NCBI RefSeq assembly: GCF_020858115.1
Contig: NZ_JACYMM010000012.1
Location: 1-64,000, forward strand
DNA length: 64,000 nucleotides
Direction: 5' to 3'
DNA from: Janthinobacterium sp. FW305-129
Lineage (GTDB): Bacteria; Pseudomonadota; Gammaproteobacteria; Burkholderiales; Burkholderiaceae_D
In this document: one piece after another, positions 19,235 to 28,142 of the stretch
Layout: every line of letters starts with the position of its first letter
How positions within the stretch are numbered: the first letter of the stretch is position 1
The notes under the pieces: model-generated
What the model saw: only the letters and a program-made list of their open reading frames with translations
What the model was told of the DNA's origin: nothing
The model's database searches: none
Translations under genes and position numbers: made by a program

Positions 19235-20116
19235 TTACACCTTGCCCTTCCATGGCACGAGGGTACGTTCGAGGTAGCGCATCATCAAATCAAACAGGAA
19301 AGCGAAGAAGCCGATCACGATGATGCCCATGATCACCACATCGCTGGCGAGGAACTCGGAAGCACTGAGCACCATGTAGCCGAGGCCGCGCGTGGCCGCC
19401 ACCATCTCGCCCGCCACCAGGGTGGTCCAGCCCACGCCGATGCCGATGCGCATGCCGGTGAGGATTTCCGGAATCGCCGCGCGCAAAATTACGTGCACGA
19501 TGACCTGGAAGCGGGTGGCGCCCATCGAGTACGCGGCGTGGATTTGCTCCAGCGACACGGAGCTGACGCCGGCGCGGGCCGCGATGGCCATCGGCGCGAA
19601 GATGGCCAGGAAGATCAGGTAGACCTTCGAAAACTCGCCGATGCCGAACCAGATGATGACCAGTGGCAAGTAAGCGAGGGGCGGCAGCGGGCGGTAGAAC
19701 TCGATCAAGGGGTCGAAGATGCCGCGTGCCACGCGGTTCACGCCCATCATCACGCCGATGGGGATGGCAAAAAGGCAAGCCAGGCCGAAGGCGCCGAACA
19801 CGCGCACCAGACTGGCGACCGTGTGTTCCCACAGGGTGGCGCCGCCGAACCCGGTGGTGGCCGCCATGATGAATTTTTCATACACGGCTTGCGGCGAAGG
19901 TAAAAACAAGGGTTTCACCATGCCGCTGGCCGTCACGCCAAACCACAGCAGCAGCACGGCGATGACGGTGACGGTGGCGATGCGGCTGGAATTGCCCTGC
20001 CCCGGCGCACCGAACGCTTCGCCGGGCATGGCGCAGCGGGGAGCGAACAGGCGGCCAAAAAAGCCGGCGCGCTTGGCGTTGGTGGGAGGAAATCCCACGG
20101 CGGATGGGCTATGCAT
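19235..20116 (-). CDS. tauC: Taurine ABC transporter permease TauC
   Basis: About 293 residues, inner-membrane permease of the taurine importer. The ATG at 20116 follows a GGAGGTG site and overlaps the tauB stop by 8 bases; longer frames upstream lie inside tauB. A hydrophilic N-terminus of about 60 residues precedes roughly six membrane segments. The EAA loop (around GWTTLVAGEMVAATRGLGYMVL) matches the nitrate/sulfonate/taurine permease family. Works with TauB (ATPase) and TauA (binding protein). A gap of 280 bases with no recognisable gene separates it from the next gene downstream, so the permease-sorA-sorB group may have its own promoter. Confidence 0.92.
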   Translation of the reverse strand: MHSPSAVGFPPTNAKRAGFFGRLFAPRCAMPGEAFGAPGQGNSSRIATVTVIAVLLLWFGVTASGMVKPLFLPSPQAVYEKFIMAATTGFGGATLWEHTVASLVRVFGAFGLACLFAIPIGVMMGVNRVARGIFDPLIEFYRPLPPLAYLPLVIIWFGIGEFSKVYLIFLAIFAPMAIAARAGVSSVSLEQIHAAYSMGATRFQVIVHVILRAAIPEILTGMRIGIGVGWTTLVAGEMVAATRGLGYMVLSASEFLASDVVIMGIIVIGFFAFLFDLMMRYLERTLVPWKGKV

Positions 20117-20924
20117 GGGACACCTCCAGCTCTTTATTGACGGCGCGCTCGTCGCCATAAATGATGTTGAGTACTGTTTCGCGCATCTTGATGAAGTCCG
20201 GGCTCGATTTCACGGCGCGCGCATCGCGGCATTCGAGGAAGCGCTTGTTGAAATCGAGTTCATACGTGTGCGTGATGCGGCCCGGACGGGGCGACATGAC
20301 GATCAGCCGGTTCGCCAGGAACAGCGCCTCGTCGACGCTGTGGGTAATGAAGAAGAACATGGTGCTGGACTTGGCCCAGATATCGAGCAGCAATTCCTGG
20401 ATGGTTTCGCGCGTCAGCGCGTCGAGCGCCGCCATCGGTTCATCCATCAGCAGCATAGCGGGATTGCTGGTCAGGGCGCGGGCGATGCCCACCCTTTGCT
20501 GCATGCCGCCCGACAACTGGTAGATCATATTGTCGTGAAAGTCCTTCAAGCCGACCAGCGCCAGGTTTTTCGCCGCCTGTTCGCGCCGCACGGCTTTCGG
20601 CACGCCTTGCAGCTTCAGGCCGAATTCCACGTTTTCCATGACGTTCAGCCAAGGCAGCAAGGCATGTTTCTGGAACACGACGCCACGGTCGGCGCCCGGC
20701 CCTTCCACTTTATTGTCCCCGAGCATGATTTCACCCTTGGACGGGGCGATAAAGCCCGCCATCAGGCTCAGCAAGGTTGTCTTGCCACAACCGGAAGCAC
20801 CGAGCGCGACGACGAAGTCGCCGCTATTGATGGTGAGATTGATATTATTTAAGGCATGTACGCGTTCACCGGCCGTCTTGCCCGGATAAATCACGCTGAC
20901 ATCCTTGACGTACAGATTTTCCAT
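20109..20924 (-). CDS. tauB: Taurine ABC transporter ATP-binding protein TauB
   Basis: A 271-residue ABC ATPase. Visible motifs in order are Walker A GASGCGKTT (about residues 42-50), the Q-loop at VVFQKHALLPW, the signature LSGGMQQR, Walker B LLLMDEP and the switch His in FITHSVDEA. The family is the TauB/SsuB branch. It lies between tauA (70-base gap containing a GC-rich hairpin that could attenuate transcription after the abundant binding protein) and tauC (8-base overlap). It energises import of taurine, and perhaps other sulfonates, across the inner membrane. Confidence 0.93.
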   Translation of the reverse strand: MENLYVKDVSVIYPGKTAGERVHALNNINLTINSGDFVVALGASGCGKTTLLSLMAGFIAPSKGEIMLGDNKVEGPGADRGVVFQKHALLPWLNVMENVEFGLKLQGVPKAVRREQAAKNLALVGLKDFHDNMIYQLSGGMQQRVGIARALTSNPAMLLMDEPMAALDALTRETIQELLLDIWAKSSTMFFFITHSVDEALFLANRLIVMSPRPGRITHTYELDFNKRFLECRDARAVKSSPDFIKMRETVLNIIYGDERAVNKELEVSHA

Positions 20925-20995
20925 CGTGTCCCCACAGTTCTGTTCAACGCACTCTGTTCAGTCAGCGCGCCCGCAGGCGCGCCATCGCACAACGT

Positions 20996-22069
20996 TTACT
21001 TCAGCAGGCCGGCGGCCTGTGCATACCTGGGTGTCACATATTTGGCGTAGTCAGGGGCCAGCGTATCGATCTTGCCTTCGCCCTTCAAAAATTGCGCCGT
21101 GGCCAGCAAGGCTTGCGCCACGCCGCCCTTTGCGCCGCCACCGAGCCAGGCGGGCGAAGCCTGCTCCTGCAACGATGGATAGGCGTACAGGGCCACGGAA
21201 GCGGCCACGTCCTTGGCAGCTGCGCCCGAATGCTTGACGTTGGCTTTCACTTGCGGCGAATCGATGGTCCACGCCTTCGGATTGGCGCGGTAGTCGGCGT
21301 CGGCAGCGGCCATCACCTTGACGAACTTGGCCATGAAGTCCGCGTTCGCTTCGCCCCAGGCGCGCTCGACGGCCATGCCGTCAAACGTGGCCTTGCCCTT
21401 CTTGCTCAGTTCGCCGGAAGTGACGAGCACCTTGCCGTTTTGCTTGAGTTTGCTCAAGGCCGGATCCCACACGAAGGCGGCATCGATGTCGCCCCGCTCC
21501 CAGGCGGCGGCGATCTGGTTCGGCTGCATGTTGAGCAACTTCACTTCCGTGGGCTTGATGCCCCACGTTTCCAGCGCGAACATGGTGTGGAAGTGCGTGG
21601 TGGAAACAAATGGCACGGCGATCTTCTTGCCGCGCAAGTCGGCCGGTTTGGTGATGCCGGCGCCGTTGCGGGCCACCATCGCTTCCGCTTCATTGATGTC
21701 GTCGATGATCCAGAACAGCTGCAGGTCGACGCCGCGGCTGACGGCCGCCGTCAATGGGCTGGAACCGATGACGCCGATCTGCACGTCGCCCGATGCCATG
21801 CCCGTGGCTACCTTGGCGCCCGAGTCGAACTTGCGCCAGTTGATTTTATAGCCGGTGGTTTTTTCCACTTCGCCGCTGGCGATCGCCACCAGGAAGGGAC
21901 CGTTGATTTCCTGATAGGCAATCGTCACTTCCTTGCCTTGCGCCAGGGCGGTACCGCTGGAAGCAAGGGCGACGCCCAGCACCAGGGTGCCGAGGACGGC
22001 GCGGCGCATCGTTGAAAAAACCGTTTTGCTCAGGGTTTTGCTCGGGGTTTTGCTCGTGTAGGTGTTCAT
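20996..22069 (-). CDS. tauA: Taurine-binding periplasmic protein TauA
   Basis: A 357-residue solute-binding protein. A slightly long n-region (MNTYTSKTPSKTLSKTVFSTMRR is rich in Lys and Thr) leads into a hydrophobic core ending TALA, a Sec cleavage site. The mature part has the SsuA/TauA fold pattern: EVTIAYQEINGPFLVAIASGE, then DVQIGVIGSSPLTAAVSRGVDL, and FVSTTHFHTM. The start has a GGAG site. It is transcribed after tauY (120-base gap without features) and before tauB. The binding protein sets the specificity of the importer; context with tauXY and xsc argues for taurine. Confidence 0.92.
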   Translation of the reverse strand: MNTYTSKTPSKTLSKTVFSTMRRAVLGTLVLGVALASSGTALAQGKEVTIAYQEINGPFLVAIASGEVEKTTGYKINWRKFDSGAKVATGMASGDVQIGVIGSSPLTAAVSRGVDLQLFWIIDDINEAEAMVARNGAGITKPADLRGKKIAVPFVSTTHFHTMFALETWGIKPTEVKLLNMQPNQIAAAWERGDIDAAFVWDPALSKLKQNGKVLVTSGELSKKGKATFDGMAVERAWGEANADFMAKFVKVMAAADADYRANPKAWTIDSPQVKANVKHSGAAAKDVAASVALYAYPSLQEQASPAWLGGGAKGGVAQALLATAQFLKGEGKIDTLAPDYAKYVTPRYAQAAGLLK

Positions 22070-22189
22070 GTCTCACTCCAAGTTATTGTTATGTGTGAAC
22101 GTTCGGGCAATCTCATCCCTTTCGGGAGGCGCCGCTGTTTGCTCTTTGTCAACCATGCGGCGGCTTAGTACGGCTACTGCTATTACTAT

Positions 22190-23629
22190 TTAAAAAACTT
22201 CATCCTTCAAGTGATACCAGCGGTACAGGAAGCGCTGGCCCAGGCGGCGGAACGGGGCGAACGCTTGCGACTCGACCAGTTCCATCATGTTGGGATACGG
22301 CAATTTCGAATTAAAGATCGGCAAGCCCGTGTCGCTGGCCTTGCCCGCGATGCGCTCGGCCATGCGCCGGCCCGCCTGCGCCGAATACATGACGCCGTTG
22401 CCGCCGTAACCGAGCGAATAGAAAATCGATTGCTTCGGGTCCGGTTGCACGATGCGCGGCATCATGTCGTGGCTGACGTCGACCCAGCCCCACCACGAAT
22501 AATCGATGGGAATACCGGTCAGCGCGGGGAACTTGCGGTGCAGATCGTTGATCAAAAACTGTTTATATCTGTCGTCCGGCGCGTCGGCGCCCGTGATGGC
22601 GCTGCGGCTGCCGATCTGCACGCGGTTGTCCGGCATCAAGCGGTAGTAGTGGCGCAAGATGCGCGTATCCGTGATCACCTGGTGGGTGCGGAAATTGCAC
22701 GCCTCGATTTCCGCCGGGGTCAACGGGCGCGTGACGATGGAATTCGACAAAATCGGCAGCAGCCGGTTTTTCACCTGCGGATGCAGGTGGGGCGAGGTGT
22801 AGCCGCCCGTGGCCACGGCCACGGAACGGGCACGCACCACGCCGCCCGGCGTTTGCAGATAATGCACGCCGTTGCGCGTTTCCCAGCCCATCACGGGGCT
22901 CGATGGATGTACCTTGGCGCCCAGCGCGCGCGCCTTGCGCAGGTAGCCGAAGGCCAGCTTGCCCGCGTGGATGCCGATGCCTTCCGGCTCGTGCAGCGCG
23001 CCCGCCGCTTCCTTGTCGTCGACGAATTCGCGCTTGACGGTGTCGGCGTCGAGGATGCGCGCGTCGTACTTGAAGATCTCGCGCATGACCTTGGCTTCTT
23101 TTTCCAGCGCGGGCATGGCTTTCGCCTTGTGGGCGATGTACAGGTGGCCGCCCGGCTGCGGGTCGCAATCGATGTCGGCCGTGATCTTCTTGAAGGTTTC
23201 CATGGCGTCGCACACTTCCGTGTGCAGTTTCAGGGCCGTGTCCATGCCGTAACGGGCGATCCACTGCGAGCGCTTCAGGCGGCCCGTCGTGCATTGCGCC
23301 TGGCCGCCGTTGCGCGTGCTGCAGCCCCAGCTGACCCGGTTCGCTTCCAGCACGGTGGCCTTGATGCCGTGTTCCTGAGCAAGAAAGATGGCGCAGGAGA
23401 GACCGGTAAAACCCGAGCCGATGATGGCCACGTCGACGTCGATGTCATGCGTGATGGGGCCGTCGTCGGCGGGCGGTTCGCCGGCCGTGCCGATCCAGTA
23501 GGTGGGCGCGTAGGCATTGCCGTGGCCGGGCCGCTGGGCCACGAGCGGATCGAAGGCGGGATCATAGGCCGTGCGGGCGGCGGTGCTGTTGCCCAGTACG
23601 TCAGATGGGGTGTCGACAGGTTTGTTCAT
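22190..23629 (-). CDS. tauY: Taurine dehydrogenase large subunit TauY (FAD, DAO fold)
   Basis: About 479 residues. The dinucleotide-binding motif GSGFTG at residues 71-76 and the NGGQ loop downstream mark the D-amino-acid oxidase/glycine oxidase fold, close to gamma-glutamylputrescine oxidoreductases. Next to a TauX-like small protein and xsc, this is the large flavin subunit of taurine dehydrogenase, which oxidatively deaminates taurine to sulfoacetaldehyde and ammonia and passes electrons to the respiratory chain. Start: an ATG at 23635 and one at 23629 compete; the second has a better-spaced GGGA. The gene begins 25 bases after tauX. Confidence 0.87.
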   Translation of the reverse strand: MNKPVDTPSDVLGNSTAARTAYDPAFDPLVAQRPGHGNAYAPTYWIGTAGEPPADDGPITHDIDVDVAIIGSGFTGLSCAIFLAQEHGIKATVLEANRVSWGCSTRNGGQAQCTTGRLKRSQWIARYGMDTALKLHTEVCDAMETFKKITADIDCDPQPGGHLYIAHKAKAMPALEKEAKVMREIFKYDARILDADTVKREFVDDKEAAGALHEPEGIGIHAGKLAFGYLRKARALGAKVHPSSPVMGWETRNGVHYLQTPGGVVRARSVAVATGGYTSPHLHPQVKNRLLPILSNSIVTRPLTPAEIEACNFRTHQVITDTRILRHYYRLMPDNRVQIGSRSAITGADAPDDRYKQFLINDLHRKFPALTGIPIDYSWWGWVDVSHDMMPRIVQPDPKQSIFYSLGYGGNGVMYSAQAGRRMAERIAGKASDTGLPIFNSKLPYPNMMELVESQAFAPFRRLGQRFLYRWYHLKDEVF

Positions 23630-23654
23630 GATCATTCCCGGTGAACGTACTGGC

Positions 23655-24062
23655 TCAAGCTTTGACGACGGGTGGGCGATCCTTGCGGAAGGCGTTCTTC
23701 ACGGCAATCTTGCCGTCGCGGAAGGTGAAGATGTCGACCATGCGCGCCTCGATGCGCGTGCCATCCGCCTTGGTGCCGGCAAAGGTCGACTCCGTCACGC
23801 CGCGCTGGCCGCTGACGAAGTGCACGGGGTTGAGCCAGGCGGCGTCGGGAAAGGTTTGCCAGGCCAGCTCGAAACCGGCGCGCACGGCGTCGCGGCCGAT
23901 AAAACTCTTGCCCAGCAAGTCAGGACCGGCGACGGCGTGGAATTCGCAGTCGTCAGCCATGGCGGCCATCAGGGCCTCGATATCGTGGCGGTTCCAGGCA
24001 TCGCCGAACGCTTGCAGGAAGTCGATGGTGACGGCGTCGGTGTGCGGTACAGGGTGGTTCAT
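23655..24062 (-). CDS. tauX: Taurine dehydrogenase small subunit TauX (SnoaL-like fold)
   Basis: A 135-residue protein of the NTF2/SnoaL-like superfamily (FGDAWNRHDIEALMAAMADDCEFH is the usual N-terminal helix-turn pattern; FTFRDGKIAVKNAF the final strands). In characterised taurine dehydrogenases such a small subunit is encoded directly before the flavoprotein. The ATG at 24062 follows a GGAGACC site. The fold alone would fit many enzymes; the assignment rests on the position between xsc1 and tauY. It is preceded by a promoter-like region sharing elements with the two xsc promoters. Confidence 0.85.
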   Translation of the reverse strand: MNHPVPHTDAVTIDFLQAFGDAWNRHDIEALMAAMADDCEFHAVAGPDLLGKSFIGRDAVRAGFELAWQTFPDAAWLNPVHFVSGQRGVTESTFAGTKADGTRIEARMVDIFTFRDGKIAVKNAFRKDRPPVVKA

Positions 24063-24079
24063 GGTGGTCTCCGTAAATC

Positions 24080-24127
24080 GTTTTTGATACGCTACGTTCC
24101 GTTTTTTGTCTTTTATTGAATTTAAGC
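24080..24127 (-). promoter_or_regulatory. Candidate tauX promoter with CGGAAC element
   Basis: On the minus strand, CGGAAC (24096-24101) is followed after exactly 17 bases by an ATTTAC hexamer, and preceded by an A-rich tract. The two xsc promoters have CGGAAC-N17-(-10) too. A TTGAATTTAAGC stretch (24116-24127) resembles TTCAATTTAAGC beside the xsc1 site. The -10 here is poor, so this may be a weaker or activator-dependent promoter. The rest of the 24063-24258 gap holds no gene. Confidence 0.5.
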
Positions 24128-24258
24128 CTTAAGCATGGCCTTGTCAAATCAAATAATCCAAAAAACGGGACGCCTTGTATTCTTTAATGAAATTATGATG
24201 TTTTCGTGACAATCTGTGAGAATTTGGTCACAGGCCAGATCCTCACAGGGCCGCTGAC

Positions 24259-26076
24259 TTAAACATAGTCTTTATATTTGTCCAGGTGACGAATCGGTTT
24301 GCTCAGCGCATCGCGGCGGAACGGGTCGCCCAGCTCGCGCGTGCACATGATTTCAATGATGGTGGTCTTGCCTTCATTCATCTGCATATCGATCGCCTTC
24401 TTCAGGGCAGGCCCCACGTCTTCCAGCTTGTCGACCGTGATGCCTTCGGCGCCCATGGCGCGCGCAATTTCCGCGAAGCTCTGGTTGTCGAGCTCGCCGG
24501 CAACGAAGCGGCGGTTGTAGAAATCGACCTGGTTCTTCTTTTCCGCGCCCCACTGGCGGTTGTGGAACACCACGGCCGTCACGGGAATGTTGTGGCGCAC
24601 GCAGGTCATCGTTTCCATCAGGCTCATGCCCCAGGCGCCGTCGCCCGCATACGACACGGCCGGACGGTGCGGCGCGGCAACTTTCGCGCCGATGATGGTC
24701 GGGAACGCATAGCCGCAGTTGCCAAAGCTCATCGCCGCAAAGAAGCTGCGCGGCTTCTCGAAGCGCAGGTAGCTGTTCGCCACCGAGTTGATGTTGCCGA
24801 TGTCGGTCGACACCATCACGTCTTCCGGCATGGCTTTTTCCAGCTCGCGCAGCACCTGGCGCGGGTGCAGGTAGTTGCCCGGCTCCTTCTTTTGCTCTTC
24901 GATCATGTCCAGGCTGTACGCATCCTTTTCGTGCGTCCAGTTGGTCAATTCCTCTTCCCACGCGGCCTTTTCCGCTTGCACGGTGGCATAGCGTTCCTCG
25001 CGCGTGGCGTCGCAGTCGAGCTGCTTGCCGTCCAGGCGGGCAAGAATCGCCTTGGCGGCCGCCTTGGCGTCGCCGCAGATGCCGACCGAAATCTTTTTGA
25101 CCAGGCCCAGCATCTTGTTGTCCGCATCGATCTGGATGATCTTGGCGTTCTTCGGCCAGTAATCCATGCCGTGCTGCGGCAGGGTGCCGAACGGGCCCAG
25201 ACGCGAACCGAGGGCGACGACGACGTCGGCCTGGGCGATCAGTTTCATGGCCGCCTTGGAACCCTGGTAGCCGAGCGGACCGCACCACAGCGGGTGGCTG
25301 GCGGGGAAGGAGTCGTTGTGCAGATAGCTGTTCACCACTGGCGCGCCCAGGCGCTCGGCCAGCGCCTTGCATTCCTCGATCGCCTCGCCCATGACGACGC
25401 CGCCGCCCGAGATGATCACGGGGAACTTGGCCTTGGCCAAGAGCTCGGCCGCATCGTTCAGGCTTTGCTCGCCGCCGGCGCCGCGGTCCAGGCGGTTCGG
25501 TTTCGGGATCTCGGCCTTGATTTCGCCATAAAAATAGTCGCGCGGGATGTTCAATTGCGTCGGACCCATTTCCGACATGGCGCGGTCGAAGCAGCGGCCC
25601 GTGAACTCCGCCATGCGGGCGGGATTCGTGACGTGGCCTTGATATTTCGTAAATTCCTCGAACATCGGCAACTGGTTCGCTTCCTGGAAGCCGCCCAGGC
25701 CCATACTCATCGTGCCCGTTTCCGGCGTGATGATGACGACGGGCGTGTGCGCCCAGTAGGCGGCGGCGATGGCCGTGACGCAATTGCTGATGCCGGGGCC
25801 GTTCTGGCCGATGACGACGCCATGGCGGCCCGAGACGCGGGCATAGCCGTCGGCCATGTGGCCGGCGCCCTGCTCGTGCACGACGGGGATCAGGCGGATG
25901 CCGGCGGGCGCAAAAATGTCCATCGGGTCCATGAAGGCCGAGCCCATGATGCCGAACATGTCGGTCACGCCATTGGCGGCCAGGGTTTCCACGAACGCTT
26001 CGGAAGGCGTCATCTTTTGCGGGCCGGTGGGGATGGCCGCTGCGGCGGCGGCTTTTTGCTCGGTCATGTCATTCAT
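24259..26076 (-). CDS. xsc: Sulfoacetaldehyde acetyltransferase, copy 1
   Basis: A 605-residue thiamine-diphosphate enzyme that converts sulfoacetaldehyde and phosphate into acetyl phosphate and sulfite, the desulfonation step of taurine breakdown. The three ThDP-enzyme domains are visible: the N-terminal PYR domain (VTDMFGIMGSAFMDPMD, then HEQGAGHMADGYAR with the activating Glu), a central domain with VVALGSRLGPFG, and the PP domain with the GDG-(about 28)-N cofactor motif near residue 470. Start: ATG at 26076 with a GGAGACA site. First gene of the minus-strand taurine block, divergent from the IclR gene. A second copy at 35597-37411 is nearly identical in protein. Confidence 0.96.
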   Translation of the reverse strand: MNDMTEQKAAAAAAIPTGPQKMTPSEAFVETLAANGVTDMFGIMGSAFMDPMDIFAPAGIRLIPVVHEQGAGHMADGYARVSGRHGVVIGQNGPGISNCVTAIAAAYWAHTPVVIITPETGTMSMGLGGFQEANQLPMFEEFTKYQGHVTNPARMAEFTGRCFDRAMSEMGPTQLNIPRDYFYGEIKAEIPKPNRLDRGAGGEQSLNDAAELLAKAKFPVIISGGGVVMGEAIEECKALAERLGAPVVNSYLHNDSFPASHPLWCGPLGYQGSKAAMKLIAQADVVVALGSRLGPFGTLPQHGMDYWPKNAKIIQIDADNKMLGLVKKISVGICGDAKAAAKAILARLDGKQLDCDATREERYATVQAEKAAWEEELTNWTHEKDAYSLDMIEEQKKEPGNYLHPRQVLRELEKAMPEDVMVSTDIGNINSVANSYLRFEKPRSFFAAMSFGNCGYAFPTIIGAKVAAPHRPAVSYAGDGAWGMSLMETMTCVRHNIPVTAVVFHNRQWGAEKKNQVDFYNRRFVAGELDNQSFAEIARAMGAEGITVDKLEDVGPALKKAIDMQMNEGKTTIIEIMCTRELGDPFRRDALSKPIRHLDKYKDYV

Positions 26077-26113
26077 GGGTGTCTCCTGGTCTGTAGTGAT
26101 GAACTTAAGCTAA

Positions 26114-26155
26114 ATTATCAAAAAACGGTATATTTTGTTCCGAAATTTGATATAC
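26114..26155 (-). promoter_or_regulatory. xsc1 promoter and probable regulator-binding palindrome
   Basis: A 28-bp imperfect palindrome at 26128-26155 has GTATAT and ATATAC arms around a TTCCGAA centre. On the minus strand CGGAAC (26137-26142) lies 17 bases before GATAAT (26114-26119), a good -10. The palindrome therefore covers the -35 position, as expected for an activator that replaces a weak -35. The same site and the same spacing occur before xsc2. Confidence 0.72.
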
Positions 26156-26202
26156 AATTCAATTTAAGCGTTCGGCAATCAAAAGTCAAACAGAATTTCG
26201 AG

Positions 26203-26229
26203 GAAACGGTACAATTTGAGTTCGAAAAT
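26203..26229 (+). promoter_or_regulatory. Possible second copy of the palindromic site, before the iclR gene
   Basis: The sequence AAACGGTACAATTTGAGTTCGAAAAT resembles the left half and centre of the xsc1 site (AAACGGTATATTTTG, TTCCGAAAT) but is degenerate. It lies 44 bases before the IclR start and could serve autoregulation. Confidence 0.35.
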
Positions 26230-26272
26230 GAAATAAGCTGATGTAACACTCAGATACCCAACCGAGGCCACC

Positions 26273-27127
26273 ATGGACATGATTTCATCCCCAAAACTTG
26301 AGCCGGAAAAACTGGAAGGCGACACGCCCACGATGCGTTTGTTTGCCTTGCTGGAAGTGATTGCCGAAAAAGATCAACTGCTGTCGCTGCAAGCGCTGGT
26401 GGAAGAAACGGGGCTGCCGAAACCCACCCTGCACCGCATGCTGCAACAGCTGGAAAGCGTGGGCGTGCTGCAGCGCGAGAGCGACGGCCGCCACTACAGC
26501 ACGGGCGTGCGCCTGCGCCGCCTGGCGTCGAACCTCTTGATTAACAACACTTTCCATGGCGCCCGCCGCATGGTCTTGCGCCAGCTGGTCGAGGAAGTGG
26601 GCGAAAGCTGCAACCTGACGGCCTTCAGCGGCAGCGAAGTGGTGTACCTGGACCGGGTGGAAACGGCGGCCCCGCTGCGCTTCTACCTGCATCCCGGTTC
26701 ACGCGTGCCGGCCCACTGCTCGTCGAGCGGCAAGCTGTTCCTGGCGCAGATGACGCCCGTGCAGCGGCGCCGCCTGCTGGGCCACATGGAATTGACGCGC
26801 TTTACGGACAAGACGGAAACGGACCCCGCCAAGCTGGAACGCGAACTGGAACTGGTGCGCCGCAACGGCTACGCGCTGGACGACGAAGAATTCCTGCCCG
26901 GCCTGCTGTGCGTGGCCGTGCTGGTGCCGAACCCGAATGGCCGTTCGAACCTGGCCGTGGCGATCCAGGCGCCCATCATCCGTTTGACGCACGACAAGGC
27001 TTTACATTTCTTGCCAGCATTGCAACGCGCCGCGCAAGCCCTGGCCGCCATCGAATCGGAAACCATGCCGACGACGGGCGGGGACGACGACGCATTGCAA
27101 TCAAGTAACTCCGCAGCTCACACATAA
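26273..27127 (+). CDS. IclR-family transcriptional regulator, probable taurine/sulfonate regulator
   Basis: A 284-residue IclR protein. The N-terminal winged helix-turn-helix (LSLQALVEETGLPKPTLHRMLQQLESVGVL, residues about 40-70) is followed by the effector-binding domain (VYLDRVE; PAHCSSSGKLFLA; GYALDDEEFLPGLLCVAV; ARL-type end). It diverges from xsc1 across 196 bases holding the palindromic sites, the classic position for a local regulator. Characterised taurine regulators are often MocR-type TauR; here the divergent gene is IclR instead. The next gene, cobS, starts only 40 bases downstream, so read-through into cobST is possible. Confidence 0.9.
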   Translation: MDMISSPKLEPEKLEGDTPTMRLFALLEVIAEKDQLLSLQALVEETGLPKPTLHRMLQQLESVGVLQRESDGRHYSTGVRLRRLASNLLINNTFHGARRMVLRQLVEEVGESCNLTAFSGSEVVYLDRVETAAPLRFYLHPGSRVPAHCSSSGKLFLAQMTPVQRRRLLGHMELTRFTDKTETDPAKLERELELVRRNGYALDDEEFLPGLLCVAVLVPNPNGRSNLAVAIQAPIIRLTHDKALHFLPALQRAAQALAAIESETMPTTGGDDDALQSSNSAAHT

Positions 27128-27167
27128 CCGCCGTAGCGCCCATGCTGCGGTTTCACAGGAGAACAAG

Positions 27168-28142
27168 GTGCCAGATTCACGCCAACACCCCCCCGCCGCC
27201 GCAGCGCAAACCTTGCAGTCCGTGCGCAGCCTGTTCAACATCGACAGCGACCTGCTCGTGCCCGTCTTCACGGAACGCGACCCGCACGTGCCCGACATCG
27301 ATCCCGCCTACCGCTTCAACAAGGACGTGACCCTGGCGATTCTGGCCGGCTTCACGCACAACCGCCGCGTGATGGTGCAGGGCTTGCACGGCACGGGCAA
27401 GTCCACGCACATCGAGCAAGTGGCGGCGCGCCTGAACTGGCCCTGCGTGCGCGTCAACCTGGACGGCCACATCAGCCGCCTGGACCTGGTGGGCAAGGAT
27501 GCCATCGTGCTGCGCGAACAGCAGCAGGTGACGGAATTCCAGGAAGGCATCGTGCCCTGGTCCTTGCAACGCCCTGTGGCCCTGATCTTCGATGAATACG
27601 ACGCGGGCCGCCCCGACGTGATGTTCGTCATCCAGCGCATTCTGGAACGCGACGGCAAGTTTACTTTGCTCGACCAGAACCGGGTCATCACGCCGCATCC
27701 CCACTTCCGTTTGTTCGCCACCTCGAACACGGTGGGCCTGGGCAACCTGAACGGCATGTACCACGGCACGCAAGTGCTCAATCACGCGCAGATCGACCGC
27801 TGGAACATCGTTGCCACCCTGAACTATTTGCCGCAGGACGAAGAAACGGACATCGTGCTGGCGCGAGTTCCCGCCATGAACGACGCGGCGGGCCGCCAGC
27901 TGGCAAGCAGCATGGTGGCCGTGGCCAGCCTGACGCGCCACGGCTATGCGGCGGGCGACCTGGCGTGCCTGATGTCGCCGCGCACGGTGATTACCTGGGC
28001 GGAGAATTGCCAGATCTTCCGCGACCCGGCCCTCGCCTTCCGCCTGTCCTTCCTCAACAAATGCGACGAGGCCGAGCGGCCCATGGTGGCCGAGTATTAC
28101 CAGCGCTGTTTCAATGAGGAATTGCTGGCGAGCCAGGCATGA
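27168..28142 (+). CDS. cobS: CobS-like AAA+ ATPase (cobaltochelatase subunit family)
   Basis: A 324-residue AAA+ protein of the MoxR/chelatase group. Start is a GTG at 27168, with AGGAG six bases before. Walker A GLHGTGKST lies at residues 72-80 and Walker B VALIFDEYD at about 137-145; the sensor region is LFATSNTVGLG, and ITWAENCQIF follows near the C-terminus. The middle section (VAARLNWPCVRVNLDGHISRLDLVGKDA) closely matches remembered aerobic CobS sequences. CobS and CobT form the ATPase part of cobaltochelatase, with CobN as the catalytic subunit; no cobN is in this window. The cluster around it is RNA-repair-like, so a role as a remodelling ATPase for that system is an alternative. Overlaps the next gene by 4 bases. 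Confidence 0.88.
   Translation: MPDSRQHPPAAAAQTLQSVRSLFNIDSDLLVPVFTERDPHVPDIDPAYRFNKDVTLAILAGFTHNRRVMVQGLHGTGKSTHIEQVAARLNWPCVRVNLDGHISRLDLVGKDAIVLREQQQVTEFQEGIVPWSLQRPVALIFDEYDAGRPDVMFVIQRILERDGKFTLLDQNRVITPHPHFRLFATSNTVGLGNLNGMYHGTQVLNHAQIDRWNIVATLNYLPQDEETDIVLARVPAMNDAAGRQLASSMVAVASLTRHGYAAGDLACLMSPRTVITWAENCQIFRDPALAFRLSFLNKCDEAERPMVAEYYQRCFNEELLASQA

Noticed and set aside
24286-26241. Plus-strand frames of about 630-650 codons opposite both xsc genes
   Set aside because: The same shadow appears at both xsc copies because the DNA is duplicated, which can look like conservation; the composition is that of antisense GC-rich DNA.
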